Below, piece after piece: positions 1-10,135 of a stretch of 64,000 nt of DNA. Under the pieces are notes generated by a model that was given only the letters and a program-made list of their open reading frames with translations, had not been told where the DNA came from and searched no databases. This stretch comes from Sphingomonadales bacterium UBA2683 (lineage in GTDB: Bacteria > Pseudomonadota > Alphaproteobacteria > Sphingomonadales > Sphingomonadaceae). Location of the stretch: NCBI GenBank assembly GCA_002354635.1, contig DELZ01000004.1, positions 660,878 to 724,877 on the forward strand, written 5' to 3'. Positions within the stretch are counted from its first letter, which is position 1. Every line of letters begins with the position of its first letter. The position numbers and the translations under genes are program-made.

Positions 1-2
1 GT

Positions 3-722
3 TTCAGCCATTGCGGATTTACGATTGAGCCGGACAAATGGGATGCAGCCGCGCTCGCCGCAACAATGACGGCGGTAAAGGACCACGCGCTGTCAGTACT
101 GGATGTCGAAGTGGTCTGGATACCGGAAGGCGGCAAGCTGACCGATGACCACAGATTGATCATCGATGCCGGGCTGGAACTGGGCGCGGCCAATGTGCTG
201 GTAGTGAGCTCCGAGCCGGATGGTGACCGGACGGCAGAGGCCCTGCATCAACTGTGTGCCTGGGCCGCACCCGGCAACATGCGGGTCGCTCTCGAATTTC
301 TGATGATCACCGCCGTGCAGTCGATGGACAGCGCGCTGGATATCATCCGGAATGCAGACCATCCGGCCGCGGCACTGCTGATCGACACGATTCATTTCCA
401 GCGGGCTGGACATCAACCCCGGCAATTGGAAGAATTGGAAGCATGTTTGTTGCCCTATAGCCAGATCTGCGATGGCAATCTGGAATGCGAGCCAAGTTTC
501 GAGGCTTTTCTGGAGGACGCGATCGATTTGCGGAGTTGCCCGGGCGAAGGGGAGCTGCCGGTTGCTGAGATAATCAGGGCGTTACCGGATCAAATTCCGC
601 TCAGCCTTGAAATCCGGTCCAAAGCCTATCGGGACCAGTTTCCCGGCGCGGCGGACCGCGCCAGCGCCGTGCGCAATGCCAGCCTTGCCTATCTGCAGCA
701 GAACGGCATAATTGTTCGCTAG
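3..722 (+). CDS. sugar phosphate isomerase/epimerase family protein (5' partial)
   Basis: The reading frame is open from base 3, so the gene starts upstream of the window; the first ATG inside (66) is probably internal. The product looks like a TIM-barrel protein of the xylose-isomerase-like/AP-endonuclease-2 superfamily. Candidate metal ligands are the Glu in VALEF, the Asp and His in LIDTIHF, the Asp in QICDGN and the Glu in LSLEIRS, and the PGEGELPV loop is typical of the family. These enzymes isomerise or epimerise sugars and related hydroxyacids; the substrate cannot be told from sequence. The 3' end overlaps the convergent CBS gene by 4 bases. Confidence 0.75.
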   Translation, partial: FSHCGFTIEPDKWDAAALAATMTAVKDHALSVLDVEVVWIPEGGKLTDDHRLIIDAGLELGAANVLVVSSEPDGDRTAEALHQLCAWAAPGNMRVALEFLMITAVQSMDSALDIIRNADHPAAALLIDTIHFQRAGHQPRQLEELEACLLPYSQICDGNLECEPSFEAFLEDAIDLRSCPGEGELPVAEIIRALPDQIPLSLEIRSKAYRDQFPGAADRASAVRNASLAYLQQNGIIVR

Positions 723-1147
723 GTCGACTGGATATAGTCGCGCATCGCCGCGGCTTCATGTTCGATCTTGTCGATCCGGTATTTGACGAGATCACCGATC
801 GAGACAAAACCGACCAGATTGCCATCCTCGACCACAGGAAGGTGGCGGATTCGTCTCTTGGTCATCAGCGACAGCGCACCCATGACGCTTTTGGTCCGCT
901 CGACCGAGATCACGTCCGCCGTCATCACGTCGCGCACCACATGATCCATCGCGTCATGGCCAAATTTGCGCAGGCAATGGAGGACGTCGCGTTCGGAGAA
1001 TATGCCGACAACTTCTGCCCCATCCAGCACGGGCAAGGCGCCAATCCGCTTTTCGGCCAATATCTCAACGGCCTGAGAAACCGGCACGTCTGCCGCACAG
1101 CTATATATGTCGCCGCTGCGCCCCTGCAATATAGACTGAATGGTCAT
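719..1147 (-). CDS. CBS domain-containing protein
   Basis: A 142-residue protein made of two CBS domains (about residues 14-65 and 73-130), with the GIFSERDVL signature in the first and GFVSIGDLV in the second. Stand-alone CBS pairs bind adenosine nucleotides and usually act as energy or redox sensors of a partner protein; the partner is not evident here. The start at 1147 is supported by a GGAGG-type ribosome site about 9 bases upstream. It is encoded convergently with the preceding isomerase gene and divergently from the small membrane protein at 1240. Confidence 0.85.
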   Translation of the reverse strand: MTIQSILQGRSGDIYSCAADVPVSQAVEILAEKRIGALPVLDGAEVVGIFSERDVLHCLRKFGHDAMDHVVRDVMTADVISVERTKSVMGALSLMTKRRIRHLPVVEDGNLVGFVSIGDLVKYRIDKIEHEAAAMRDYIQST

Positions 1148-1239
1148 CGTCCCTTTCCTCCGTTCTGATTCTGTTTATTGCATGTCTATAGCATATTTTT
1201 GAAAGTCGTTGGACTTGATGGTAGCATGTTATCGGTTCA

Positions 1240-1569
1240 ATGTACCGAAAACCGATGGAGACTTTTTTGCCGCAGCCTTCCCGCCTTGATGATCCACTAT
1301 ACGCCAGCGTCGCCTGGGCACGATACTGGCGGCTGATGCGGGGGATGGCGAAATTTACGCTGCTGTGCATCGCTGTGGCATTTGCCATTCTTTTTTACCT
1401 GCACGGATTTCTCTCGATCCACATGTATATCGCCACGGCGGGTGGTGTGGCGCTGACGCTGATGCTGATGGCCGCACTGATGGGCCTGGTTTTCCTGTCG
1501 AGCGAATCCGGTCATGACGAATCGATCGATGATCCGGTTTCAAGGAGTGTCGATCCCGATGAGCAATGA
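1240..1569 (+). CDS. small two-helix membrane protein, unknown function
   Basis: A protein of up to 109 residues with two hydrophobic segments, about residues 36-55 and 61-85, and an acidic C-terminal tail rich in Asp and Ser. I do not recognise the family. An in-frame ATG at 1258 is an equally possible start; neither has a strong ribosome-binding site. The gene ends 11 bases inside the thioesterase gene that starts at 1559, so the two are probably translated together. Its function may relate to that neighbour but nothing in the sequence shows how. Confidence 0.6.
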   Translation: MYRKPMETFLPQPSRLDDPLYASVAWARYWRLMRGMAKFTLLCIAVAFAILFYLHGFLSIHMYIATAGGVALTLMLMAALMGLVFLSSESGHDESIDDPVSRSVDPDEQ

Positions 1570-1975
1570 TGACCTGAAAGAGCTGGCCAAACTGCAACCG
1601 GTATTGCGCGTTGCACCGCAACCGCGCGACCTCAACAATAACGGCCATATATTTGGCGGCTGGGTGCTGGCGCAGATGGATATCGCCGGCGGTATCATGG
1701 CGGCCAGAGTGGCGCGCGGATCCACCGCAACGGTGGCGATCGAGGCAATGGAGTTTCTTGCACCGATCCTGACCCGCGACCTGATATCGGTCTATGCCCG
1801 GGTCGAACGCATTGGCCGGACCTCTGTCGCTATCCGGCTGGACGTGATCGCATCGCGCAATCTCGACGAGGAAAAGGTGCCGGTAACAAGCGGACTGTTT
1901 ACCTTTGTGGCGCTGGATGAAAATCACAATCCCAGAGCAATCCCGGAAGAGTCAAAAGCGCATTATCTCAAATAG
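1559..1975 (+). CDS. acyl-CoA thioesterase, YciA-like hotdog fold
   Basis: I take ATG 1559 as the start because AAGGAG at 1542-1547 precedes it; a longer frame opens at 1514. The 138-residue protein carries the GHIFGGWVLAQMD motif of the YciA/BACH acyl-CoA thioesterase group, in which the Asp at the end of the motif takes part in hydrolysis of the thioester. Single-domain members form hexamers of hotdog dimers and act on a range of short to long acyl-CoAs in the cytoplasm. It overlaps the upstream small membrane protein gene. Confidence 0.82.
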   Translation: MSNDDLKELAKLQPVLRVAPQPRDLNNNGHIFGGWVLAQMDIAGGIMAARVARGSTATVAIEAMEFLAPILTRDLISVYARVERIGRTSVAIRLDVIASRNLDEEKVPVTSGLFTFVALDENHNPRAIPEESKAHYLK

Positions 1976-1989
1976 GATGTCATCGGCCG

Positions 1990-3570
1990 TCAGCGCAATT
2001 TGATGGCATAATCGAGCGTGGCTTCATCATTTGCCGGAACAGTCACGCGCCAGGTGGGAACCCCGTCGATCAAGGCAATGGTTTTGACCCGGCCGGCCAT
2101 TTCAAAGGGAATTTCCATTTCGGCGTCGACCGGATGATCGCGCGCATTGGAAAGGGTAGCCCGCCAATAGGACCGGCTTTTGGTCCGCCGCAGCTCTATC
2201 ACCGAGAGACGAACATCCGATGACTGGCCAACGACGATCTCGATCTCATTGTCGACAGCACGATCCGGCAGATCGCCCTCCCCTGCCAGCAAGGGTCCGA
2301 CCGGACTGTTCTCAAAGACTGCGACCTTGCCGGACGGCAACGGGATTCCCAGTCCGGACTGCATGTCATTTTTGCTGCGCAGCATATAGGAAAGAGGCGC
2401 ACTGTCCCCTGAATGATTGCCGGCATCGGCTATATAGACGCGATCATAGATGACATCCGGCTGCACGATCATCGCAACCTGTTTCTGTCCCTTGGCATTC
2501 ACCGTGACCCGTTCCGGCACGCGGTATAGCTTGAGATCGCCCAGCCCCTCCTGTTCGGCAACAATCGCGGCAACGGGGGACGCCATCTCCATCCTGCTGC
2601 CACTCCGCCGCGTTGCGGTCACCATGATCTCTTCTCCCCCGTCCATCATCGCCATCGGAGCAGGCGGTGGAGGTGGCGGTGGGGGTGCCAACAAATAGCC
2701 CGGGTTATATGGCACCTGATCGGTTCTCTGCATCGGCCAGCAGCGGATCTGAAGCGCGCCGCCGGTCGGACGTGGTTGCTCGCCACGCCTTTCCCTATTG
2801 GGTTCTCCGGCAATCACCATCATATTGGCATTTTCAAAGCTCTGCTTGCCGCCATTGGCGACTGTGAGCCAGGCGAACAGGTCCATTTTCGCTTGCTCGC
2901 CTGACGGGCTCGGCTTGACCGTGGCGACATAATTGGCCTGCCAGTCAAAGCCCGAAGCCAGATAGGTCAATGTCAATGTGGCGGTCACCGTCCGGGATGA
3001 TGTCGTGAGGATGGACAGCGTCGGCCTGGCCGACAGGTCTGCCGGAAGCCTGGGGAAAGACATCCGTTCGGGCAGGCCGGTGCAGCGCAGCGCCTCGAAA
3101 CCCTCCTCGCTTTCAAAAATCACGCCCCCGCCCGGCCCGGCAGTTATAAACACATTCTGTGTGCGGGACTTGCCGGTCGCCTTGTCGGTCCGGGTAATCG
3201 AGACCTCGCGCTTGAGATAGGCGTCCACCAGTCCCTGTGGCGACAACAGCCGCGCATCGCGATTTTTTTCCCGAACGCCGTTGGGCAGTCCGGTGACGAT
3301 GGCGCTTTCCGGGAACATGCCTTCGGACACACCCTCGAAGCGCACCATCGCGTCGCCGGCCGGCAATGATATGGTGCGGGTTTCCGTGATCAGCGCATAG
3401 CCTTGCGGCCAGCTGACGTTGATCGGCTGCGCGCCTCTGTCAGGCGCGCGGTAGATGGTGACAGATACGTCTTCCGGCCGGTCCGAGACAACCAGTTGCT
3501 GTGCCGCAAGCGGGACGGCTTGCAGCGTCAGCAAAAACGGCAGAAGGGCCAGCAAGCGCGAGAGGGTCAT
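1990..3570 (-). CDS. secreted DUF4139 protein with polyproline and TonB-box-like segment
   Basis: A 526-residue protein with a Sec signal peptide (cleavage likely after ALA near residue 23). The body matches the DUF4139 family, which is built of beta-rich domains and occurs mostly in pairs in sphingomonads; biochemical function is unknown. An eight-proline run near residue 300 is followed by the peptide GGEEIMVTATRR, which resembles the TonB box and plug start of TonB-dependent receptors, although the rest of the protein is not a receptor. It lies 19 bases downstream of its paralogue at 3590-4975 and is very probably in one operon with it. Confidence 0.75.
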   Translation of the reverse strand: MTLSRLLALLPFLLTLQAVPLAAQQLVVSDRPEDVSVTIYRAPDRGAQPINVSWPQGYALITETRTISLPAGDAMVRFEGVSEGMFPESAIVTGLPNGVREKNRDARLLSPQGLVDAYLKREVSITRTDKATGKSRTQNVFITAGPGGGVIFESEEGFEALRCTGLPERMSFPRLPADLSARPTLSILTTSSRTVTATLTLTYLASGFDWQANYVATVKPSPSGEQAKMDLFAWLTVANGGKQSFENANMMVIAGEPNRERRGEQPRPTGGALQIRCWPMQRTDQVPYNPGYLLAPPPPPPPPAPMAMMDGGEEIMVTATRRSGSRMEMASPVAAIVAEQEGLGDLKLYRVPERVTVNAKGQKQVAMIVQPDVIYDRVYIADAGNHSGDSAPLSYMLRSKNDMQSGLGIPLPSGKVAVFENSPVGPLLAGEGDLPDRAVDNEIEIVVGQSSDVRLSVIELRRTKSRSYWRATLSNARDHPVDAEMEIPFEMAGRVKTIALIDGVPTWRVTVPANDEATLDYAIKLR

Positions 3571-3589
3571 AACGCGTCCTGTCCGGCGG

Positions 3590-4975
3590 TCAGTAGCGAC
3601 TGTCGAAGGTTGCCGTCACCGTCACGCTGCCATTAGCGGGCACGTTCAGGCTCCATTCGACCTTCTCGGCAGAAACCCGCGAGCTGGCCTGACTTTCCTG
3701 CTCGATACGGACGTCGCCCCAAAGCCCCGACTGGGCGAGATCAACCGTCACCGCATCTGGCCGCGCGTTGGTGACCTCATAGCGCATTTTGGTACGCCAG
3801 CGGCTCGACGAGCGGCGGGTGCGTTCCTCGACCACGGTCTTGACCTTCACGTCAAACGCTTCGCCGGTGCGGATCGACATGGCAGACCCCATCGGGGTGG
3901 CCTCGATCTGGCTTTCGCCGATAAATTGTGGATCGCCCCGCTTGTCGCGCATATAGACGCGCATGATGCCGGATGGCAGCTGGTCACCCAATCCGCCGGA
4001 GCGCGAAGTCGAGAATTTGAGGACGGAACTGGCGCTGGCCGCATCCCTCGAGCCGAGCCAGCCGTTGGTGAATTCATAGACCTTGCGCGCCGGGGCCGCC
4101 GTCACGTCCAGAAAGCTCACCTGCTTTTGCTGGGCATTGGCAACCGTCGTGCGCTCGGCAAGCGGATAGAGATAATAATCACCGAGCCGCTCGCGATCAT
4201 TGGATTCCGTGCCCGCATCCTCAATCGTCCCGCTCGGCCATTGCGGATAGCTGTTCCGGCCGCGGCCGCCGCTGGGATTGCCCGCAACCAGCAGGACATC
4301 GGCGTTGCGATAATCGGTGCCGCTGTTGTTGGTCAGCGTTACCCATCCCTGCACATCCATCGTCTGTCGGGCTTCGTCGAATAGCGTCACATAATCCGCC
4401 TTCCAGTCAAGGCCGGGGGTAAGATAGCTGAGCGCGGTCGGCACCTGCCCGCCGGCCGACTCCAGTGTGATGGAAAGCGTTGGACGCGCCCGCAAATTGG
4501 GGGGAACGCGATCAAAAATCACCCGCACCGGCAGGCCATCATCGCGGAGCACCTCGATCGTATCTCCGATCTTCATCACGACACCGCCATTGGCCGCGAG
4601 AATTTGCGCACGGACCCGGGTTTCGGCGCCGGTCGCCGGATTGGTGCGGATCAGGGTCACCGTTTGACCGACGGCCTTTTCCATCAGCTTCGCCGGGGTC
4701 AGAAGGTCAAAATCGAAATTCTGTTCGACAATACCAATTCCGGGTCCCGACAGCGTTACGGTTTCCGAGCGAATTTGTGCCGAGACATCCGGGAATTGCT
4801 GTTTGCTGCGCCCCTTCGGCAGGTTCAGCGTGCGAACATCCTGCACCAGCGCCTGATTATTATTGTAGATCGTGACCGAGACATCGCCCTGGGCCGATTC
4901 TTCCGGCGCAGACTGACTGATCGCTGGCGTGGCAACACTGGCCAGCAAAAGTCCGACAATTCCAACAATCCGCAT
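3590..4975 (-). CDS. secreted DUF4139 domain-containing protein
   Basis: A 461-residue exported protein, signal peptide about residues 1-20 (MRIVGIVGLLLASVATPAIS). It shares with its downstream neighbour the layout VSVTIYNNNQAL at the start, a GLDWKADYV motif in the middle, and a C-terminal region ending in beta strands (VPANGSVTVTATFD), typical of DUF4139. It lacks the polyproline/VTATRR segment of the paralogue. A GGGGAGAGAG stretch just upstream supports the start. Likely periplasmic or surface associated; no catalytic residues can be named. Confidence 0.75.
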   Translation of the reverse strand: MRIVGIVGLLLASVATPAISQSAPEESAQGDVSVTIYNNNQALVQDVRTLNLPKGRSKQQFPDVSAQIRSETVTLSGPGIGIVEQNFDFDLLTPAKLMEKAVGQTVTLIRTNPATGAETRVRAQILAANGGVVMKIGDTIEVLRDDGLPVRVIFDRVPPNLRARPTLSITLESAGGQVPTALSYLTPGLDWKADYVTLFDEARQTMDVQGWVTLTNNSGTDYRNADVLLVAGNPSGGRGRNSYPQWPSGTIEDAGTESNDRERLGDYYLYPLAERTTVANAQQKQVSFLDVTAAPARKVYEFTNGWLGSRDAASASSVLKFSTSRSGGLGDQLPSGIMRVYMRDKRGDPQFIGESQIEATPMGSAMSIRTGEAFDVKVKTVVEERTRRSSSRWRTKMRYEVTNARPDAVTVDLAQSGLWGDVRIEQESQASSRVSAEKVEWSLNVPANGSVTVTATFDSRY

Positions 4976-5318
4976 ATTCTCTCTCCCCTGTCGACACCGG
5001 ACGCTAGCGCAGGGAAAATGAACCTGCGCTAAATATCCGTTGCTGCATATTGGCGCGTCCGCCCGTTACCTGCCAGCGCTATTTTCATGACGGTAGCTTA
5101 TATCCTGCAAGTCGGCGCGCTCGGGGATGGCTGAGCCCATCGGCCTGCAGGCGGCTGGGAGCAGCGGCCCGGGGGCCACAAACTGTCGCCGAGGGCAAAA
5201 AATTACCTGAGGCGTAATTGAAGAATGAAGAATTTTGCCTTTTATCAAGAAACCGTATCACCTATATATATCACGCTGGCTATGCTGCCACGCCGAGGAG
5301 CCTTTACAGGAGCCAATT
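4976..5318. promoter_or_regulatory. divergent intergenic region with an inverted repeat
   Basis: This 343-base region separates the DUF4139 pair from the TetR gene and carries no convincing gene. It contains one clear inverted repeat, AATTAC-N7-GTAATT at 5202-5220, placed about 100 bases before the tetR start at 5319. Such a site could be the operator of the TetR protein, but the assignment is positional only. A long AT-rich run follows at 5225-5280. Confidence 0.35.
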
Positions 5319-5957
5319 ATGCCCCGTCCCGAAACCGACATTGTGGCCACCCGCATCAGAATCATGGATGCCGCCGAACATATCATCCAGGAAAAAGGCG
5401 CGATCAGCTTTACCATGACCGACCTTGCAACCGCAGTCGGTATGTCGCCATCGAATCTCTACCGGTTTTTCGAGAGCAAGGATGCGCTGGCCGAAGCCAT
5501 GGCCGGCGAATGGTTTGCGGAGCTGGAAATTATAATGGACGGTCTGGTTTCAGCGGAGATGCCGGTTGAAGAGAAGCTCTACCAGTTTTTTGCCAAACGC
5601 TTGATGGTCAAGCGGGCGCGCTTCGAAGATGATCCGGGCCTGTTTGAATCCTACATGGAACTGGGCGACGAGCATTTTGAAGTGATCAAGGGCTATGTCG
5701 ATCTGGCCGACCACTATATGGCATCTATTCTCGCCGAGGCGATGGAGAAGGGCTATTTCAAGGGGCTGGATCTCGATACGGTCGTGTCTCTGGTCAACAC
5801 CATGATGCAGCCATTCTGCAACCCCAAGCTGATGATGCAGATGATGCATCTCGCGACCGATGAGCGACTGCGGATCGTCATCAGCACGATTTTGAGCGGC
5901 CTGCAGGCCCATGACGAGCAGGTCCCCGTCAAGCCGGAATTGCATATCGCCGGCTAG
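5319..5957 (+). CDS. TetR/AcrR family transcriptional regulator
   Basis: The start at ATG 5319 is chosen because CAGGAG lies 6 bases upstream; a longer frame from 5235 has no ribosome site. The 212-residue protein has an N-terminal helix-turn-helix (about residues 12-58, with MTDLATAVGMSPSNLYRFFESK) and an all-helical ligand domain. TetR proteins repress transcription until a small ligand binds. Its target could be itself through the inverted repeat at 5202-5220. The gene ends 4 bases inside the convergent VOC gene. Confidence 0.85.
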   Translation: MPRPETDIVATRIRIMDAAEHIIQEKGAISFTMTDLATAVGMSPSNLYRFFESKDALAEAMAGEWFAELEIIMDGLVSAEMPVEEKLYQFFAKRLMVKRARFEDDPGLFESYMELGDEHFEVIKGYVDLADHYMASILAEAMEKGYFKGLDLDTVVSLVNTMMQPFCNPKLMMQMMHLATDERLRIVISTILSGLQAHDEQVPVKPELHIAG

Positions 5958-6484
5958 GCGTCTTCCGCCATCCACTGCTTCATCATCGCGGGCGGCGGCG
6001 ACGGCTTCATTTCCTTTTCATCCAACGCGGCCAAGGCCCGTTGGCGATCCTCGTCGGTGAAACTGCCGGTGGTGAGACAGAATTCGACCATATTGCCATT
6101 GGGGTCGCGCGTGTAAATCGAGTGGCACCAATTGTGGTCGATCTCCAGCACATCGAAGCCCGCCGCGTTCCATTTTTCGCGCCAGGCAACCAGCTGCTCC
6201 GCTGTCTCGACGGAAAAGCTGTAGTGGTTGGTGCCCTGAGGGGTTCCGGCCGCTTCGTTGAGATCATAGGCATAAGCGTCTTTGCCCGGCGTGTCATGCA
6301 GTTCCCAGAAGGCAATGAAGCGACTGTCATCGCCGTCCATCCGGTAGAAGAAATGCTTGCCCCAGCCGCCGCCCATGACCGGTGCGATCTCCACCTTGAC
6401 CAGTTCGAAACCCATGACGCCTTCATAAAAGGCGTGGATCGCCTTCATGTCTTTCGCGGCGAGCGCAAGGTGATGATAGCTCAT
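5954..6484 (-). CDS. VOC family protein (glyoxalase/dioxygenase fold)
   Basis: A 176-residue protein with the vicinal-oxygen-chelate fold: the N-terminal YHHLALAAKDMKAIHAFY motif supplies a metal-binding His, and the C-terminal DPNGNMVEFCL supplies the usual Glu. Length and motifs fit a small extradiol-dioxygenase or glyoxalase-like enzyme; the substrate is unknown. It overlaps the preceding gene (start of this gene at 6484, stop of the partner at 6481) by 4 bases, which points to translational coupling and a shared pathway. Confidence 0.8.
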   Translation of the reverse strand: MSYHHLALAAKDMKAIHAFYEGVMGFELVKVEIAPVMGGGWGKHFFYRMDGDDSRFIAFWELHDTPGKDAYAYDLNEAAGTPQGTNHYSFSVETAEQLVAWREKWNAAGFDVLEIDHNWCHSIYTRDPNGNMVEFCLTTGSFTDEDRQRALAALDEKEMKPSPPPAMMKQWMAEDA

Positions 6485-7134
6485 CGGGCGGCATCCTTTC
6501 TCTTGTCGACCATGCCCATGACATCCGCCGTCGCGCCGTCCGGCGCGGGGACCTCGACGACGCGTTCGGGCACGTCATCAAATTCCAGTTTCAGCGCCCG
6601 GCTCATCACGGCGTGCATCATGTAGGTACAAGTTATGTAGGTCAGCTCGAGAATTTCGACCTCGCCGAGATGTTTTTTCAGCGCAGCAAAGGCGCCGTCC
6701 GGTACCCTGCCCCGGTCCAGCACCAGACAATCGGCATAGGCCAGCACGGCCCGTTCAACTTCGCTGAAACAGTCCGCCACCTGCCAGTGGGCGATCGCCT
6801 GGACCTGTTCGTCCGAATAGCCTTCGAAGCGCATCGCCTTGCTGTGCTGCGAAAAGACAAATTGCGATCCCACGGCATAGCCGGCGCGGATCTGGCCGAG
6901 TTCGCGCAGTTTCGGATCGAGCTTGCGATTGGGCGAACGGTAGAAACCGAAACCCTCTGTGGTGTGTTTGAAAGCATCGGGGACCTGCGCAAAGACGGTC
7001 CACCAGTTGCCCGGCGTTCCGGTTGCCGTGCCGGGCTCCGCCACCGGATCGCGGTCGCCGAACAGCATGGTGTAGAGACCGAGAATATAGTCGTCGGTCA
7101 CCTCGGACCGGGGTATTTGGCGCAGTCGGGGCAT
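6481..7134 (-). CDS. carboxymuconolactone decarboxylase/AhpD-like protein without redox cysteines
   Basis: A 217-residue helical protein of the AhpD/CMD superfamily. The helical core normally holds CxxCxxxH; here the matching stretch reads SQFVFSQHSK, keeping the His but with no cysteines, so a peroxidase or disulfide-relay function is unlikely and a decarboxylase- or hydrolase-like role is possible. The start has AGGAGAG a few bases upstream. It is the first gene of a two-gene operon with the VOC protein and lies just downstream of aconitase on the same strand. Confidence 0.75.
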   Translation of the reverse strand: MPRLRQIPRSEVTDDYILGLYTMLFGDRDPVAEPGTATGTPGNWWTVFAQVPDAFKHTTEGFGFYRSPNRKLDPKLRELGQIRAGYAVGSQFVFSQHSKAMRFEGYSDEQVQAIAHWQVADCFSEVERAVLAYADCLVLDRGRVPDGAFAALKKHLGEVEILELTYITCTYMMHAVMSRALKLEFDDVPERVVEVPAPDGATADVMGMVDKRKDAAR

Positions 7135-7178
7135 GGGTCTCTCCTATGCCCCGACTATGCACAATTTGCTGCGGCTTG

Positions 7179-9863
<2,685 letters not shown>

Positions 9864-10082
9864 GGTGGAGTGTGGCCTTTCGTTGATGTTTTTCGAAACC
9901 CACGCGGCGGGGAGAGCCTGGCCGGTTGGGGCCGTGGCGGAGGTGGGATTCGGTTGTTCGGGAGCGCTTTAGCGCAGGGGGGTGGGAGAGGCAACTAGTG
10001 GGTGTGGGGGAGATTGATGAATCAGTTCGATAAGGGCGAAGCAAGCCTAGCCGAATTAGGAAAAGATTGTAATTTTCCTGCG

Positions 10083-10111
10083 TTGACAGTCGCTCGACAT
10101 GCGACAATCAT
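10083..10111 (+). promoter_or_regulatory. candidate sigma-70 promoter of the NACHT gene
   Basis: A perfect TTGACA (10083-10088) is followed after 17 bases by AATCAT (10106-10111), which matches TATAAT at 4 of 6 positions. It sits about 25 bases before the ATG of the NACHT gene, leaving a short leader. The assignment rests on sequence match and position only. Confidence 0.4.
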
Positions 10112-10135
10112 GTGTAAGAAAACATCGAGAGCAAA

